Below are positions 11,773 to 22,600 of a stretch of 64,000 nucleotides of DNA, piece by piece. This stretch comes from Zelopaecilomyces penicillatus (lineage: Eukaryota > Ascomycota > Sordariomycetes > Hypocreales > Pseudodiploosporaceae). A model generated the notes under the pieces. That model was not told where the DNA came from. It was given only the letters and a program-made list of their open reading frames with translations, and ran no database searches. The DNA is taken from NCBI GenBank assembly GCA_005765155.1, contig VCCP01000004.1:4650001-4714000 (forward strand). The letters are read 5' to 3'. The position numbers and the translations under genes are program-made. Each line of letters starts with the position of its first letter. Position 1 is the stretch's first letter.

Positions 11773-12480
11773 TTAAAAAGATATTAAATCCTCTTCCTCC
11801 TCCTCCTCCTTCCCTCCCTCTTCCTCCCCCCCCTGGCCAACATCATCTTGCACAGGGACTTCTTGAGCATAGTAGATTAAGTTGCACCTTGGGTCTGATG
11901 ACCCGCGCGTGAAACTGTAGCAGGTGTAGCCCTCATATATAGCATGAGCCATAGTAATCTTCTCAGGTGTGAATTTCCCCAAGTTGAAGTCTGAGAGCAC
12001 CTCCATGCGCTCAGCAGCATATGTGAGGCGAGCAATCCACCGCATGTTTTCATGTTTGTCATACAGAACAAACCCACGGGCAAGTGGCCAGTTGGAACTA
12101 AAGCCCCCGACCCCTCGGCCACCAAGGCGGTCGAAAGGTGTCAGATATGGTCCGTATAGCTCCTTGGCAATTTCTGCCTCATCCCAGTTGATACCTTCCA
12201 TCAGTAGGGTGGGGACGTCTCGGGCGACAACTTCAAGACGAGCTTCCCACAAATCACCATTGACAATATCGGCGAGGTCTGAGTGCAGACGTATCACCAT
12301 GTTGTATTCCCCTGACTGCCAGTGATCAGGGCAACCTTCCACACAATCATGTGGGCAATCTGGACACTCTTGTGGAGCCGGCATAATTTCTGGTACTATG
12401 AATGTTGTGTACAGATCTTCTGGTGCCGTGGCTGGTGTGTACATGTTCTCTGGTGCCGTGAATGATGTAGGGGCACACAT
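11773..12480 (-). CDS. Hypothetical acidic-tailed protein of unknown function
   Basis: Single open frame of 235 aa from ATG at 12480. I do not recognise the family. The N-terminus holds three copies of a roughly 10-residue unit (FTAPENMYTPATAPEDLYT and a third diverged copy), mirrored in DNA as a 30-bp repeat. A Cys/His cluster follows (CPDCPHDCVEGCPDH, four Cys within 13 residues), which could bind metal. The middle is a globular-looking segment with several Trp and Tyr, and the C-terminus is a run of Glu with Gly (EEEGGKEEEEEE), encoded by a GAG/GAA tract. It lies between a retrotransposon relic and a complex repeat region, and the codon for ATG directly abuts a TATG microsatellite. It may be an expressed orphan gene, a domesticated mobile-element ORF, or a non-coding open frame. 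Confidence 0.4.
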   Translation of the reverse strand: MCAPTSFTAPENMYTPATAPEDLYTTFIVPEIMPAPQECPDCPHDCVEGCPDHWQSGEYNMVIRLHSDLADIVNGDLWEARLEVVARDVPTLLMEGINWDEAEIAKELYGPYLTPFDRLGGRGVGGFSSNWPLARGFVLYDKHENMRWIARLTYAAERMEVLSDFNLGKFTPEKITMAHAIYEGYTCYSFTRGSSDPRCNLIYYAQEVPVQDDVGQGGEEEGGKEEEEEEDLISF

Positions 12481-12482
12481 TG

Positions 12483-12535
12483 TGTATGTATGTATGTATG
12501 TATGTATGTATGTATTTATATGTGTGTGTGTGTTT
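12483..12535. repeat. (TATG)n / (TG)n microsatellite
   Basis: About eight TATG units followed by a TG run, ending three bases before the ATG of the orphan ORF (which reads leftwards). It would lie in that gene's promoter or leader and is likely length-variable between strains. Confidence 0.85.
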
Positions 12536-12550
12536 GTATGTGGTATTTTT

Positions 12551-13500
12551 GTTCAAAGTCTGATTCAGGAGGGTTCAAATAATTGATCCCCTCAACTGAT
12601 GCTTATAGTCTTTGTTCAAGTGTTAGTACATGATCACGATTTCAAGTGCATTTGGGAGCTCAAATACTTGTCTATGCTAAGTGCAGATGCCTAGTTCAAG
12701 TATTTTTTTTTTATTCAAGTCTGATTCAAGAGGGCTCAAACAAGCGATCACCTCGACTGGTATGTAGTAGGTAGGTGGTAGTTCCAGGAGGGTTCAAGTA
12801 AGTGATCACCTCGATTGATGCTTGTGTCTTTTGTTCAAGTATTTGTTTTTGATTCAAGTCTAATTCAAGAGGGCTCAAACAAGCGATCACCTCGACTGGT
12901 ATGTAGTAGGTAGGTGGTATTTCCAGGAGGGTTCAAGCAAGTGATCACCTCGATTGATGCTTGTGGCTTTTGTTCAAGTGTTAGTACATAATTACGATTC
13001 AGTGCATTTTGGGGCTCAAATACTTGTCTGTTCCAAGTGTAGATGCCCAGTTCAATTATTTGTTTTTATTCAAGTCTGATTCAAGAGGGAGTGTTGGAAT
13101 AAGTGATCACCTCGACTGGTAAGTAGGTAGGTAGTAGTTCCAGGAGGGTTCAAGCAAATTATCACTTCGACTAGACGATAGTTCAAGTATTTGTTTGGTT
13201 CAAGTCTGATTCAGGAAGGTTCAAGTAAGTGATCACTTCAACTGATGCTTGTACCTTTTGCTCAAAAGTTAGTGCATGGCCATGATTTACGTGCATTTTG
13301 CTAGGGCTCAAATACTTGTCTGTGCTCAATGTAGATGCCCAGTTCAAGTATTTGTTTGGTTCAAGTCTGTGTCAGGAGTGTTCAAGTACTGATCAACTCG
13401 ACTGGTAGATGATTGAAGCAAGTAGTTGTTTGGTTCAAGTCTGTGACAGGAGTGTTCAAATCAAGAAATGATCAACTCGACTGGTAGACGATTGAAGCAA
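12551..13500. repeat. Complex minisatellite-like repeat region with TGATCACCTCGACTG core
   Basis: About 950 bp built from interleaved imperfect repeats. The most frequent unit contains TTCAAGTCTGATTCAGGAGG followed shortly by TTCAAG, then AAGTGATCACCTCGACTG; I count about ten copies of the GATCACCTCGACTG core (near 12,583; 12,747; 12,803; 12,885; 12,943; 13,107; 13,160; 13,231; 13,391; 13,470). A near-identical block of about 100 bp occurs at about 12,725-12,830 and again at 12,867-12,966. A second unit (GCTCAAATACTTGTCTGTGC, then TAGATGCCCAGTTCAA) recurs at about 12,658, 13,013 and 13,309. Copies differ by point changes and small indels. No open frame crosses it. Confidence 0.8.
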
Positions 13501-15004
13501 ATGTTTATGTAGAAGGTTAAGATGAAAAGGAAAGAAATCCAAAGAAACGGGAAACAGGAGGGGTTTATATAGACGTAGGTGGATACCGAGGTTTTTAAGG
13601 TTGTTGACATGAGCGATCAAAGTTTTCTCCAAAACGCCAGAATGATCATGGGGTCGGTAATTATGGGTTCCTCAGTGAGTCACTCGTTTGATTAAGCGAA
13701 GAGCATGCGGTCATAGTGTTTGAAAGAGGATGCGGCTGGTAAATATGGGTTCGTCGATGTGCCACTCGGATAAATAAGCGAAGAGCATGAGGTCAAAGTC
13801 CCTGAAGAGAACATGTAGTCAGATTCCTAAAAGTTAACACACGGTTCTGCTTTTTTCTCTCCCTGCTAACCGAACTGTAATGATGGCGAGCGATGCGTGT
13901 TTCGGGGCGAAGAAGAACAGAAGATGCGGCCATGATGCTCTGTCAGTTGATGTCATGCTTGGCAGGTGTCTTCTTCGTTTGATTGAGGAACGATGTCCGT
14001 CCTACAAGCAGCAGTCAGCTTTATCATATGAAAAAAACTCCGCTTTACACTTGTGAGTCATCGTATGCAACAAATCATTTGACTTTTGCAGACGCCACCT
14101 CGCTTCTGCAGTCACATCCTCTCAACAGCGGAGGGCGGTTGTTAACGCCTCGCTGGTCTTCTTCCACCCGACCACGCGGAAGACGAAGGTGGAACTTAGC
14201 TCCTGAGGCCTCCGATTGCGCTGCAAAAGAGATAAAAAAAGATGTCGATAGATTGTACTAAATTGCCAATAATGAAACTTGCAAAGCGCTTTGTAGCATT
14301 CAGTGTTGCATCTCGGAGTCTCAAGCTGTAATGAATTTAGTACTGCATGTACCTTGAGATGGCACGAGGCTAGTTATTTATCGGTATTATTGGATACAGA
14401 ATTTCTACCATCTCTAGAACAAAAAGAAAAGAAGAGATTGTCTAGGCAGTCATAGAAGGCTGAAGTGTGGGTTTTGGATAGGACGAACATCACTTTCTCC
14501 GTCGCTTTTGCTTTCTATTGAAAGGTAAGCAAGCAAACAAGCACGGCATTCCACGCCAACAAAACACCTTCCCACATATGTGTGATGGCGCTATGAGCGA
14601 TGGATGAGTTGATCCCATTAATGGATTGTCTTGGAATAAATATTTGCGTAACCACTTGATTTCCACGGTCCTTTGTTGTTAGAGTTGCAAATTAAACGTT
14701 CGTAGATTTGTTGTATTCAGCAAACCACAGTGCAAATGCAGACAAACACTGCTATCCACACTGCTTATCGGCCCGCCACCACGTTTCTCCGCTCCCCAGT
14801 ACTCACAGCAGCTCCAGCTCCAGCCATCCACAGGTAGGCTGCCACTCTGACGAAGCTCCGCTGGCCAAGCACCTTGACTTCGACAATCAAACTCCATACC
14901 AACGGCACCACCACATTGCACGACCCCGCGAGCGACTTTGCCATCAAATCACGTCCGCAAAGCTCCCGCATTGAACTGTGCCGCTTCCACCACAACTATA
15001 AATC
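13501..15004. other. Intergenic region upstream of proteasome gene
   Basis: Gene-free stretch. It contains two related 60-bp passages (13,650-13,720 and 13,740-13,800, each with a GCGAAGAGCATG word followed by GGTCA) that look like an old tandem duplication. The last 250 bp, rich in CCA/CAC, is the promoter and leader of the proteasome gene. No supportable ORF. Confidence 0.5.
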
Positions 15005-16037
15005 ATGGCGTCCGGATACGACAGAGCTCTGTCGGGTGAGTTTCGCAACAGTGACGACTAATAGCTTACCTTTACTAACAATGGTGCAACAGTGTTCAGG
15101 TTGGTCTTGACGATGCGGCGATGGTAATGGCACTTCTGACAGGCTTGTAGTCCCGATGGGCATGTTTTCCAGGTCGAATATGCTGGTGAAGCTGTGAAGA
15201 GAGGTTCGTGCAAGCTGCCCGCTGTTGGTATCTACCCCTCCGCTTACCGCTCGCCTAGGAACTTGTGCTGTCGGCGTCAAGGGCAAGGATGTTGTGGTGC
15301 TCGGATGCGAGAAAAGATCAGCGATGAAGCTTCAAGATACTCGAATTACGCCCTCCAAGATTCAGGTTCTTGACCACCACGTTGCATTGGCCTTTGCTGG
15401 TCTCAACGCCGATGCCCGAATCCTGGTTGATAAGGCGCGGTTAGAGGCGCAGTCTCACAGACTTTCCGTTGAGGATCCCGTCACAATCGAATACATTACC
15501 AAGTATGTTGCTGGTGTGCAACAGCGATATACACAGGCCGGTGGTGTGCGACCGTTCGGCATCAGCACACTAGTCGTTGGTTTTGACAACGGCAACAAGG
15601 TGCCCAGGCTCTACCAAACCGAGCCTTCCGGCATCTACTCCGCCTGGTGCGTCTCATCTTCACCCGCTAGCTCGGAACGACGATGAATACTAATACTTTG
15701 AGTTAGGAAAGCAAATGCCATCGGACGATCTAGCAAGACGGTTCGCGAATTCCTCGAGCGAAACTACAAGGAGGAAATGGACCGTGAGACAACTATCCGA
15801 TTGGCAATCAAGTCACTGCTGGAGGTGGTCCAGACCGGAGCCAAGAACATTGAAATTGCGCTCATGGCGCCTGGAGCGACCATGGAGTTGTTGCCGACAG
15901 AGGAGATTGAGACATACGTAAAGGAGATTGAACAGGAGAAGCTGGAGGAGGCTGCCAAGAAGAAGACAGGCCGAACACCAGGAACTGGAACAGCCACAAT
16001 TCTTACAAGAGGCCCAGATGACTCTGCTGCTGAATAG
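15005..16037 (+). CDS. PRE6: 20S proteasome subunit alpha-4
   Basis: Structural alpha-ring subunit of the 20S core proteasome. Exons 15005-15035, 15093-15099, 15151-15203, 15259-15646 and 15707-16037 give 269 aa. The N-terminus reads MASGYDRALSVFSPDGHVFQ, the alpha-subunit signature, which is obtained only if a 7-nt exon (TGTTCAG) is used; skipping it shifts the frame. Further hallmarks are GTCAVGVKGKDVVVLGCEK, RITPSKI and GGVRPFGISTLVVGFD. Its C-terminal tail is Lys/Glu-rich, then Thr/Gly-rich. Introns are 57, 51, 55 and 60 nt; intron 1 has a CTAAC branch site, intron 2 a CTGAC one. One unusual point is AGEAVKRG where most family members have a bulkier residue (AL/AQ) before EAV. The gene is convergent with the CHY zinc-finger gene, with 197 bp between stops. 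Confidence 0.95.
15093..15099 (+). other. 7-nt microexon of the proteasome alpha-4 gene
   Basis: Seven bases (TGTTCAG) flanked by an upstream CAACAG acceptor and a downstream GTTGGT donor. It supplies the last two bases of a Val codon, a Phe codon and two bases of a Ser codon, completing the invariant S-V-F-S-P motif. Confidence 0.85.
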
Positions 16038-16234
16038 AGGAAACATGGACTGGAGTTTTCCGTAGAGGGGTATTCAGATTCGGGCATTATAAAAAAAAAA
16101 TGCAATGCCACTGTATCAACATAATGCAACGATGGATACCTCATCAGGCGCCTGCCGTAGAGCGCTCAACGATATATGAAACCAAGTCCGCAACGCCGTA
16201 GCTTTTTTCTTCGCAATGAATTTCACCACGCAAC

Positions 16235-16748
16235 TTATCCAAGCCTATCGGCCTCTTCTGTCGGATCGAAGATGGTGCGTCTCTCTTGCTGCCTTGCCCT
16301 GTCGTCCTTGAGCAGCTTGTTGTTCACCCGAACGTCCTCGCTCTCGATGGTGAGAGCAGCCTTGGGCGTTTTGGCGTCGATAACAAAGTGGTTATCGCAA
16401 TGCGGGCAGTACTCGTCACTGTCTTCAAACTCCTCGACGTCCTTGCGGAAGCACTTTTTGCATTTCTTGCATGCAAAGATCATCTCCATGGCCTTCATGA
16501 GAGGGTGAGTCTCCTGCTCCTGGTGGCACTCAGCGCAGTCGAACCATTTCTTGCCTAAGGGATGTTAGCATATCTTCCCACACAAGGCCTGTAGTTGGAT
16601 GGACGAGGCAGGTTGGCAGAAAGGGGGTGACGTACAACATGGGGACCGGATGGCGACCTGGGCGTTGAGAATATGCTTGCTGGCAAGGGGGTTGGTTAGT
16701 AAATTGGCGGTGGGAGTCGGTCGGTGTATATGGGTTTTCCTACCACAT
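16235..16748 (-). CDS. CHY zinc-finger protein (Hot13-like)
   Basis: Small zinc protein, 122 aa, from exons 16748-16744, 16679-16636 and 16554-16235. It has the CHY pattern: C2-x-H4, C16-C17, C23-x2-C26-H27 and H33, followed by C45-x2-C48, C51 and C66-x2-C69 with H72, that is, a CHY finger plus a second Cys-rich knuckle (FACKKCKKCF, YCPHCDNHF). In yeast the related Hot13 supports assembly of small Tim proteins in the mitochondrial intermembrane space; whether this one does so is inference. The C-terminus is charged (DDRARQQERRTIFD). The coding part of exon 1 is only ATGTG. Both intron junctions restore the conserved MCKHILNAQVAIRSPCCKKW. It shares a 386-bp divergent promoter with the TFIIH helicase gene. 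Confidence 0.82.
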
Positions 16749-17134
16749 GATCGATGGATGGATTTTGATGTTTTTAAGCTCTAGGTAATCAAAAAAAAGT
16801 CAGTCACGCTGTCGTGCGACTATTTAACGTTCGGAAGATATTCAGAGGTTGAGGTTCTGGTGCTGAGCTGCCCTGCTCGAGTTTTGGCGGGGTTGTTTTC
16901 TTGATGTATTAATAGCGACCTCTGCCCCCCCTGTTCCGCAACCCACCAAGCTCACGAATACGGCCTAGGTAGAACCTTCAAGAGGTGTTACGCTAGGCTT
17001 ACTTAATCACCTTGCCTGCCTAGAACATCTCTGTGATCTCCCTCCCCTTCACAAACTCTAGGTTTCACTCGTTCATTTTTACAACATTGACGTTGTTACA
17101 ACACCCAAAGAAACTGTCACGACACGTCATCAAG
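16749..17134. promoter_or_regulatory. Shared divergent promoter region (CHY protein / SSL2)
   Basis: The 386 bp between two start codons must hold the promoters and 5' leaders of both genes. I see no clear TATA box in a standard position; a C-rich patch (GCCCCCCCTG) lies near 16,923 and pyrimidine-rich leader sequence lies upstream of 17135. Confidence 0.55.
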
Positions 17135-19612
17135 ATGCCGCCAAAGAGGAAGGCTCCCGCTGCTGTCCCAGGGAGTGTAAAAACTGGCAGGTCCTCTCGC
17201 GTGTCGACGCCGGGAGCCGCGACACCAAGAAGCATCGGGAGCGCGGATGAAGGGGAGGACGATGACGGACCAATCGACGAGGTTTTGGAACAGAATATCG
17301 ACGAAAACATTGATCGCTTTTCTCTTACCCGATATCAGAAGAAGCATCATATTCGAGAGCCCTTACCGCACATCTTTGGCAACAACGACTTTTCGTATCT
17401 AGATCTCAAGCGGGATCACCAGAACCGGCCGCTATGGATCGACCCGCAAAAGGGCAGGATTATTCTTGAGAGCTTCAACCCGCTGGCGGAACAAGCTCAG
17501 GACTTTTTAATCACCATTGCCGAACCTTTGTCGCGACCCACATTTATGCACGAGTACGCTCTCACCACACACAGTCTCTATGCCGCTGTGTCAGTCGGCT
17601 TGTCACCGCAAGATATCATCAATACGCTGGAGAGATTTCTCAAGACGCCGCTCCCAGATGAAATCAGGTCATTTATTGAAGGATGCACACAGAGCTATGG
17701 AAAGGTCAAGCTTGTCCTAAAAAACACAAAGTACTACGTGGAAAGCCCGGATCCCAATATGCTGCAGATGTTGCTCAAAAATCCCAAAATCGGACCACTC
17801 CGCGTTCAAGGCACAGAGGAGATCACAATCTCAGCTGCGCCAAAAATCGGAGGGCTTGTCATTCCTGGTACCAAGAACGCAGCTGGTGTTCGACAGGCTA
17901 ACGGTCTATCAAATGGTGAAGCGCCTGCTGAAGGACAGCCAGCCCAAGAGGGAGATGTTCTTGCTACTCTCAACGAAGAAGACGACGATGAGCAAGAAGT
18001 AACGCATTCTTTTGAGATTGCAGACAAAGATGTGGAGACTGTCCAAAAGGAGTGCTTGAATCTGGGATACCCTGTGTTGGAAGAGTATGACTTCCGAAGA
18101 GACGAAGCAAATGCCACGTTAGACATTGATCTCAAACCGGGTACTTCTATCCGGCCGTATCAAGAGAAAAGCCTTAGCAAGATGTTCGGCAATGGTCGAG
18201 CTAAAAGCGGTCTCATCGTCTTGCCATGTGGCGCCGGAAAGACATTGGTTGGAATTACAGCTGCTTGCACTATCAAGAAAGGCTGCATTGTTCTCTGCAC
18301 CAGTTCCATGTCCGTAGTGCAGTGGCGGCAGGAATTCTTAAAGTGGTCCAACATCAACCCAGATGACATTGTCGCCTTCACTTCAGACTCCAAGGGCAGT
18401 GTCTTCACAGGAAGCACCGGCATTATCGTCACCACATACTCCATGGTGACGCAATCAAGAGCTAGATCATACGATGCGGAAAAGATGATGAGATTTCTTA
18501 CAGGTCGAGAGTGGGGCCTCATGCTCTTGGACGAGGTCCATGTTGTTCCTGCCAACATCTTTCGTAAAGTTACCTCGTCAATCAAGACGCACTCTAAGCT
18601 GGGGCTTACGGCCACCCTTTTGCGAGAGGATGACAAGATTTCTGATCTCAACTTTCTAATCGGTCCAAAACTCTTTGAAGCCAACTGGATGGAGCTATCT
18701 AAGCAAGGTCACATTGCGCGGGTTCAGTGTGCTGAGGTTTGGTGCCCCATGCCGACTGAGTTCTATGATGAGTACCTGCGTGCGCCATCTCGCAAGAAAA
18801 ATTTGCTCTACATCATGAACCCCCGCAAGTTCCAGGCTTGCCAGTACCTGATTAACTACCACGAATCACGGGGTGACAAAATCATCGTCTTCTCAGATAA
18901 TGTATACGCATTGAAGGCATATGCACTGAAACTAGGCAAGGCATTCATTTATGGCAGCACAGGTCAGCAGGAACGTTTGAAAGTTTTGGAAAATTTCCAG
19001 CACAATCCTTTAGTCAACACTCTGTTTTTATCTAAGATTGGAGACACATCGCTGGATTTGCCAGAAGCGACTTGCTTGATTCAGATCTCATCACATTACG
19101 GTTCTCGTCGTCAAGAGGCGCAAAGATTGGGTCGTATTCTCCGAGCCAAGCGACGTAATGATGAAGGCTTCAACGCATTTTTCTACTCGTTGGTATCCAA
19201 GGATACACAGGAGATGTACTTTTCTTCCAAAAGACAGGCTTTCCTGGTAGATCAAGGATACGCCTTCAAGGTCATTACACAACTGGCCAACATTGAGAAG
19301 ACGCCTGGCTTGGCATTCGCCACGGCGACCGAGCGGCGAGAACTGTTGCAAAAGGTTCTTGTGGAGAATGAGTCTATGGAGGATGAAGATCCAACAGATG
19401 ATTTGTTCCACAGCGGCACAATGGGCCGGAAAAAGAAGAAGAGTGGCGTCCGCCGAACAGCCGGCACACTTGGAGAGCTCAGTGGTGGGCAAGACATGGC
19501 CTACATTGAGCAGAACAAGAGACTCAACCCCTCTCTCAAGAAGGGCAAGAAGGAGAGCAGCACGTTTTTCAAGAAGATTGGCCGTGAGAATGCTCGACGG
19601 TCGGCAGTATAA
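17135..19612 (+). CDS. SSL2: TFIIH 3'-5' DNA helicase Ssl2/XPB/Rad25
   Basis: ATP-dependent DNA translocase of TFIIH, opening promoters for RNA polymerase II and acting in nucleotide excision repair. Single exon, 825 aa, close to yeast Ssl2 (843). The N-terminus is basic and Ser-rich with an acidic patch (DEGEDDDGPIDEVLE); the damage-recognition-like domain follows (FSYLDLKRDHQNRPLWIDP). Helicase motifs: I PCGAGKT (364-370), Ia and Ic, II DEVH (466-469), III LTATLLREDD, then domain 2 with IIVFSDNVYALKAYA and motif VI QRLGRILRAKR (from 663). A Lys-rich tail ends the protein. The start is the first in-frame ATG (17135), preceded by CAAG; the upstream frame is open but lacks ATG. All residues needed for catalysis appear intact. 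Confidence 0.96.
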   Translation: MPPKRKAPAAVPGSVKTGRSSRVSTPGAATPRSIGSADEGEDDDGPIDEVLEQNIDENIDRFSLTRYQKKHHIREPLPHIFGNNDFSYLDLKRDHQNRPLWIDPQKGRIILESFNPLAEQAQDFLITIAEPLSRPTFMHEYALTTHSLYAAVSVGLSPQDIINTLERFLKTPLPDEIRSFIEGCTQSYGKVKLVLKNTKYYVESPDPNMLQMLLKNPKIGPLRVQGTEEITISAAPKIGGLVIPGTKNAAGVRQANGLSNGEAPAEGQPAQEGDVLATLNEEDDDEQEVTHSFEIADKDVETVQKECLNLGYPVLEEYDFRRDEANATLDIDLKPGTSIRPYQEKSLSKMFGNGRAKSGLIVLPCGAGKTLVGITAACTIKKGCIVLCTSSMSVVQWRQEFLKWSNINPDDIVAFTSDSKGSVFTGSTGIIVTTYSMVTQSRARSYDAEKMMRFLTGREWGLMLLDEVHVVPANIFRKVTSSIKTHSKLGLTATLLREDDKISDLNFLIGPKLFEANWMELSKQGHIARVQCAEVWCPMPTEFYDEYLRAPSRKKNLLYIMNPRKFQACQYLINYHESRGDKIIVFSDNVYALKAYALKLGKAFIYGSTGQQERLKVLENFQHNPLVNTLFLSKIGDTSLDLPEATCLIQISSHYGSRRQEAQRLGRILRAKRRNDEGFNAFFYSLVSKDTQEMYFSSKRQAFLVDQGYAFKVITQLANIEKTPGLAFATATERRELLQKVLVENESMEDEDPTDDLFHSGTMGRKKKKSGVRRTAGTLGELSGGQDMAYIEQNKRLNPSLKKGKKESSTFFKKIGRENARRSAV

Positions 19613-22600
19613 TGGAGGCGGGGGAAATAGACGGCACAGGAATGTGGGATCAGCAAAGGGGGCTCCGAATTGTGCTGAAGCCCTCCCCGCCAAAGCTCAT
19701 TGCATATACTATATACATCTCTATTGGGGTCGGTTCTGTTTTATACCAGCGATTAGTTTTGTTATTTTTTACCTGTCTACCACGGGTTGGGAAGGCGTTT
19801 TTTGCCCGCTTGGGGCGGTTGTTTGTATAGCAAGGACAGAGCAGGGATGGGAACAAGGACAAGGGAGATTGACTTGACATGTGGCAACAGACAGACACAC
19901 ATAGCAGAAGAGCTAGACTAGACTGCATACAAAGAAGACTATTCACGGCAATATTTTTAAGCTCCTTTTTTAAGCTTTGAGACGGGACCCCCTTGGCGAT
20001 GCTGATGGTGGTGAGGCGATGCATCCGATCCGACGCAGCTCTCTCTACAGGACTAGTAGATGTTGGAGGAGGGGGATAGTCGGGTCGGGTTTCCGCTCAC
20101 GGCCTAACCACCTCCCAGACTTGGTTTTTATGCATTTTGGCACTTGGGGCGGCTGCATGATGGGGTCGCGGCTGCGACGGACGCGGGAGGAGACAGTGAT
20201 GGATGGGGGGGGGGGTTAGGTGGGTGAGATTGTGAAAGTGTGTGAAGTATTACAAGGCATGTGATGGGGTTTGTGCAACACAGACCGAAGTCGGGTTATT
20301 TTGAATACCTAATGTGAGATGGTTATGGTTTATCACTGTTTCTCGTGCTTACAGATTGCTGTAGATATCTCGCCGAGGCCGTTTTTTGAGTGATTCATTA
20401 CAGGTAATTATTACTCACCACTTGCTCTTACTCTTACGGTTTTACATACATTGCTACGTAGCAGGCAACTGGATCAGAAGTCCAAGCTTAGACCAAGCTC
20501 TGGCATGTCCAGGGACACATTCTCTTTGTTCTAGAACATTTGGAAATGAACCAAAGAAACAGCTCGGGGGTAGGCGGGAAGCACAGGTGAGACAAGACAG
20601 GTAGCGTCAACTGGAACAAAGTCTGTGCCCGCGAATCTGGACAGCCCAGTGATATTGTGCTCCTTTTGGGTGGATGTTTTAGATGCTGTAAGCTGGAGAG
20701 TAGGTATTACTACATTATTAGGTGTATGCAGTTGAGCAACCCCGGAATTGGACTCATCAAGAAGGACGGCGGGGTGGTGTAATGGGATGTCTTGGATGTT
20801 CTTGGTAAGGACGGGGTAAGAAGATATGCAGTGTTGGTAGGACGCGTTAAGGCTTTGTCCAACACACAAAGATCTCAAAGGATGGATGGTTGTGGAAAGA
20901 GAGATTGAGAAAGAGTATGAGTGATTTTGGTATCGGCGCTACTTGGTGAAGTGACTCCGCAACAACAAAGGGATATTGACATGTAAGCACCTAATATTGG
21001 ATTGATAGATGATGAAACCCATAAGCGATGATGATCATGGGGGCCGGGCTTGCTGCTGCTGCTTTCTTCGCGGCTGAAAGAGGAGGTGAGTCCAATTGGG
21101 GCGTTTTGGGTGATGAGAGGTACGGATACTTGCTGCATATATCGACATAACCGCGACATGCTGGCGAGATAGCTACTCGTCTACGTACCTATATGTCTAC
21201 TCTAATAAGGGTGTCGACTTACTCCTTCAGGCCAAAAAAAGAGGGATGATGCGTCCCATCAGTTGTCCGTCGGAGAGAGGGACAAGCAACCCACTGCCAT
21301 GGCGCTGGCACAGGGTTTGGTTGTTTTTTGGGGGCGGGTGATAATTGTGAGATCGGCAGTGTGCTGCATCCACCACATCTTGGGTCCAAGGAGGTGACAT
21401 CATCTCCGTCTTTGACGGTTTGAGGGGCCCAACAGGAGTAGGTACCCGAAATCAGTGTCCTCTATCAACCGTTCTGAGGGATGCCGTTGACCAGGGGGCT
21501 TGGGTGGAGATATTAATTACGTTGTACCAACTTATTATTACATCTACCTACATAGGTACATATCCAATTGACGGCTGTATTCTGTCACAGTGGACACCAC
21601 TGCCGATCCCCCAAATCCAACGCGCGCGGCGGCTACACTACCTACCTATGCTTAATTAACCCGTCCTGCCGACCTGGCAGTGCCAATGCTGTACGATGTA
21701 CGATGAAGAAAAGCGCATGAACTTGTCTTCATGTGCGCGCGGGACAGGGGGGCTCCAAAATAGGGGTCTCTTTGTGGTATCTCAGCTCATCCAATGGTTT
21801 TATTTTTCGTACTACGTATGAGCGTTCAGTTAAAAGCGTGAGCAGGGCAAGTTCCGGGTAGTTGGATTATCAGGCCTTGTAGCAGTAGTAATACTGTAGT
21901 GTCCCATGGCGGCGCAGCACAAGTGTGAATGTCATTGAAAGAGGTAATTACCGAGTCGGGCTGTGCTGCAGATAGCACTGTTTTACCGGGGTGAAGATAA
22001 ACGGAGTGCACATCTACTCATACACCTACTGTACGACGCAGAACATAATTTAAGAGGAAACGATAATTATCAGATATGAATTGAATAGGATTCATGGCTA
22101 CAAAAGGCTTTAAAGGATGACTGCAACATCGTAAAGGTCGAGACAATCTCAATCTCACCTCCTAATTGACGGCTGACGGCTGACCCGAGATATCTACTAC
22201 CCACGTGAGGTGAGATACGAGCCATACCTAATTGCCTCTGCTCGGGAGGTATTTCCTTGACAGGCAGGCAGGCAGGTAATCAAAGACACGCATCCTCCCG
22301 CCCTTACTTGCAAACATACCAAAACATGCCATGTAATGATGCAGAGACCATTGAAACGGTGCCGATCAGCCGGTGGCTCGCAGCGGGAAACGGAGTGAAA
22401 CAAGAAAATTAAATATGGACATGCCAAGGCTAGATCTAGAACGGGCAAAAAAGTTGGACAGACGGATTGGATACAGTATAATTATCTTGGCGGGAAATTA
22501 AGCAGCACATTCTCTTTTGAGCATTTACACAGATGGTGCTGTGGAATAACTGGCAGTTATTACAGTGCAGTGCTGTACAATGGTCGCCTTCTATCCTTCT

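Noticed and set aside
13983..14261. 92-codon plus-strand frame
   Set aside because: It begins TTG, with no motif, splice signals or composition typical of coding DNA.
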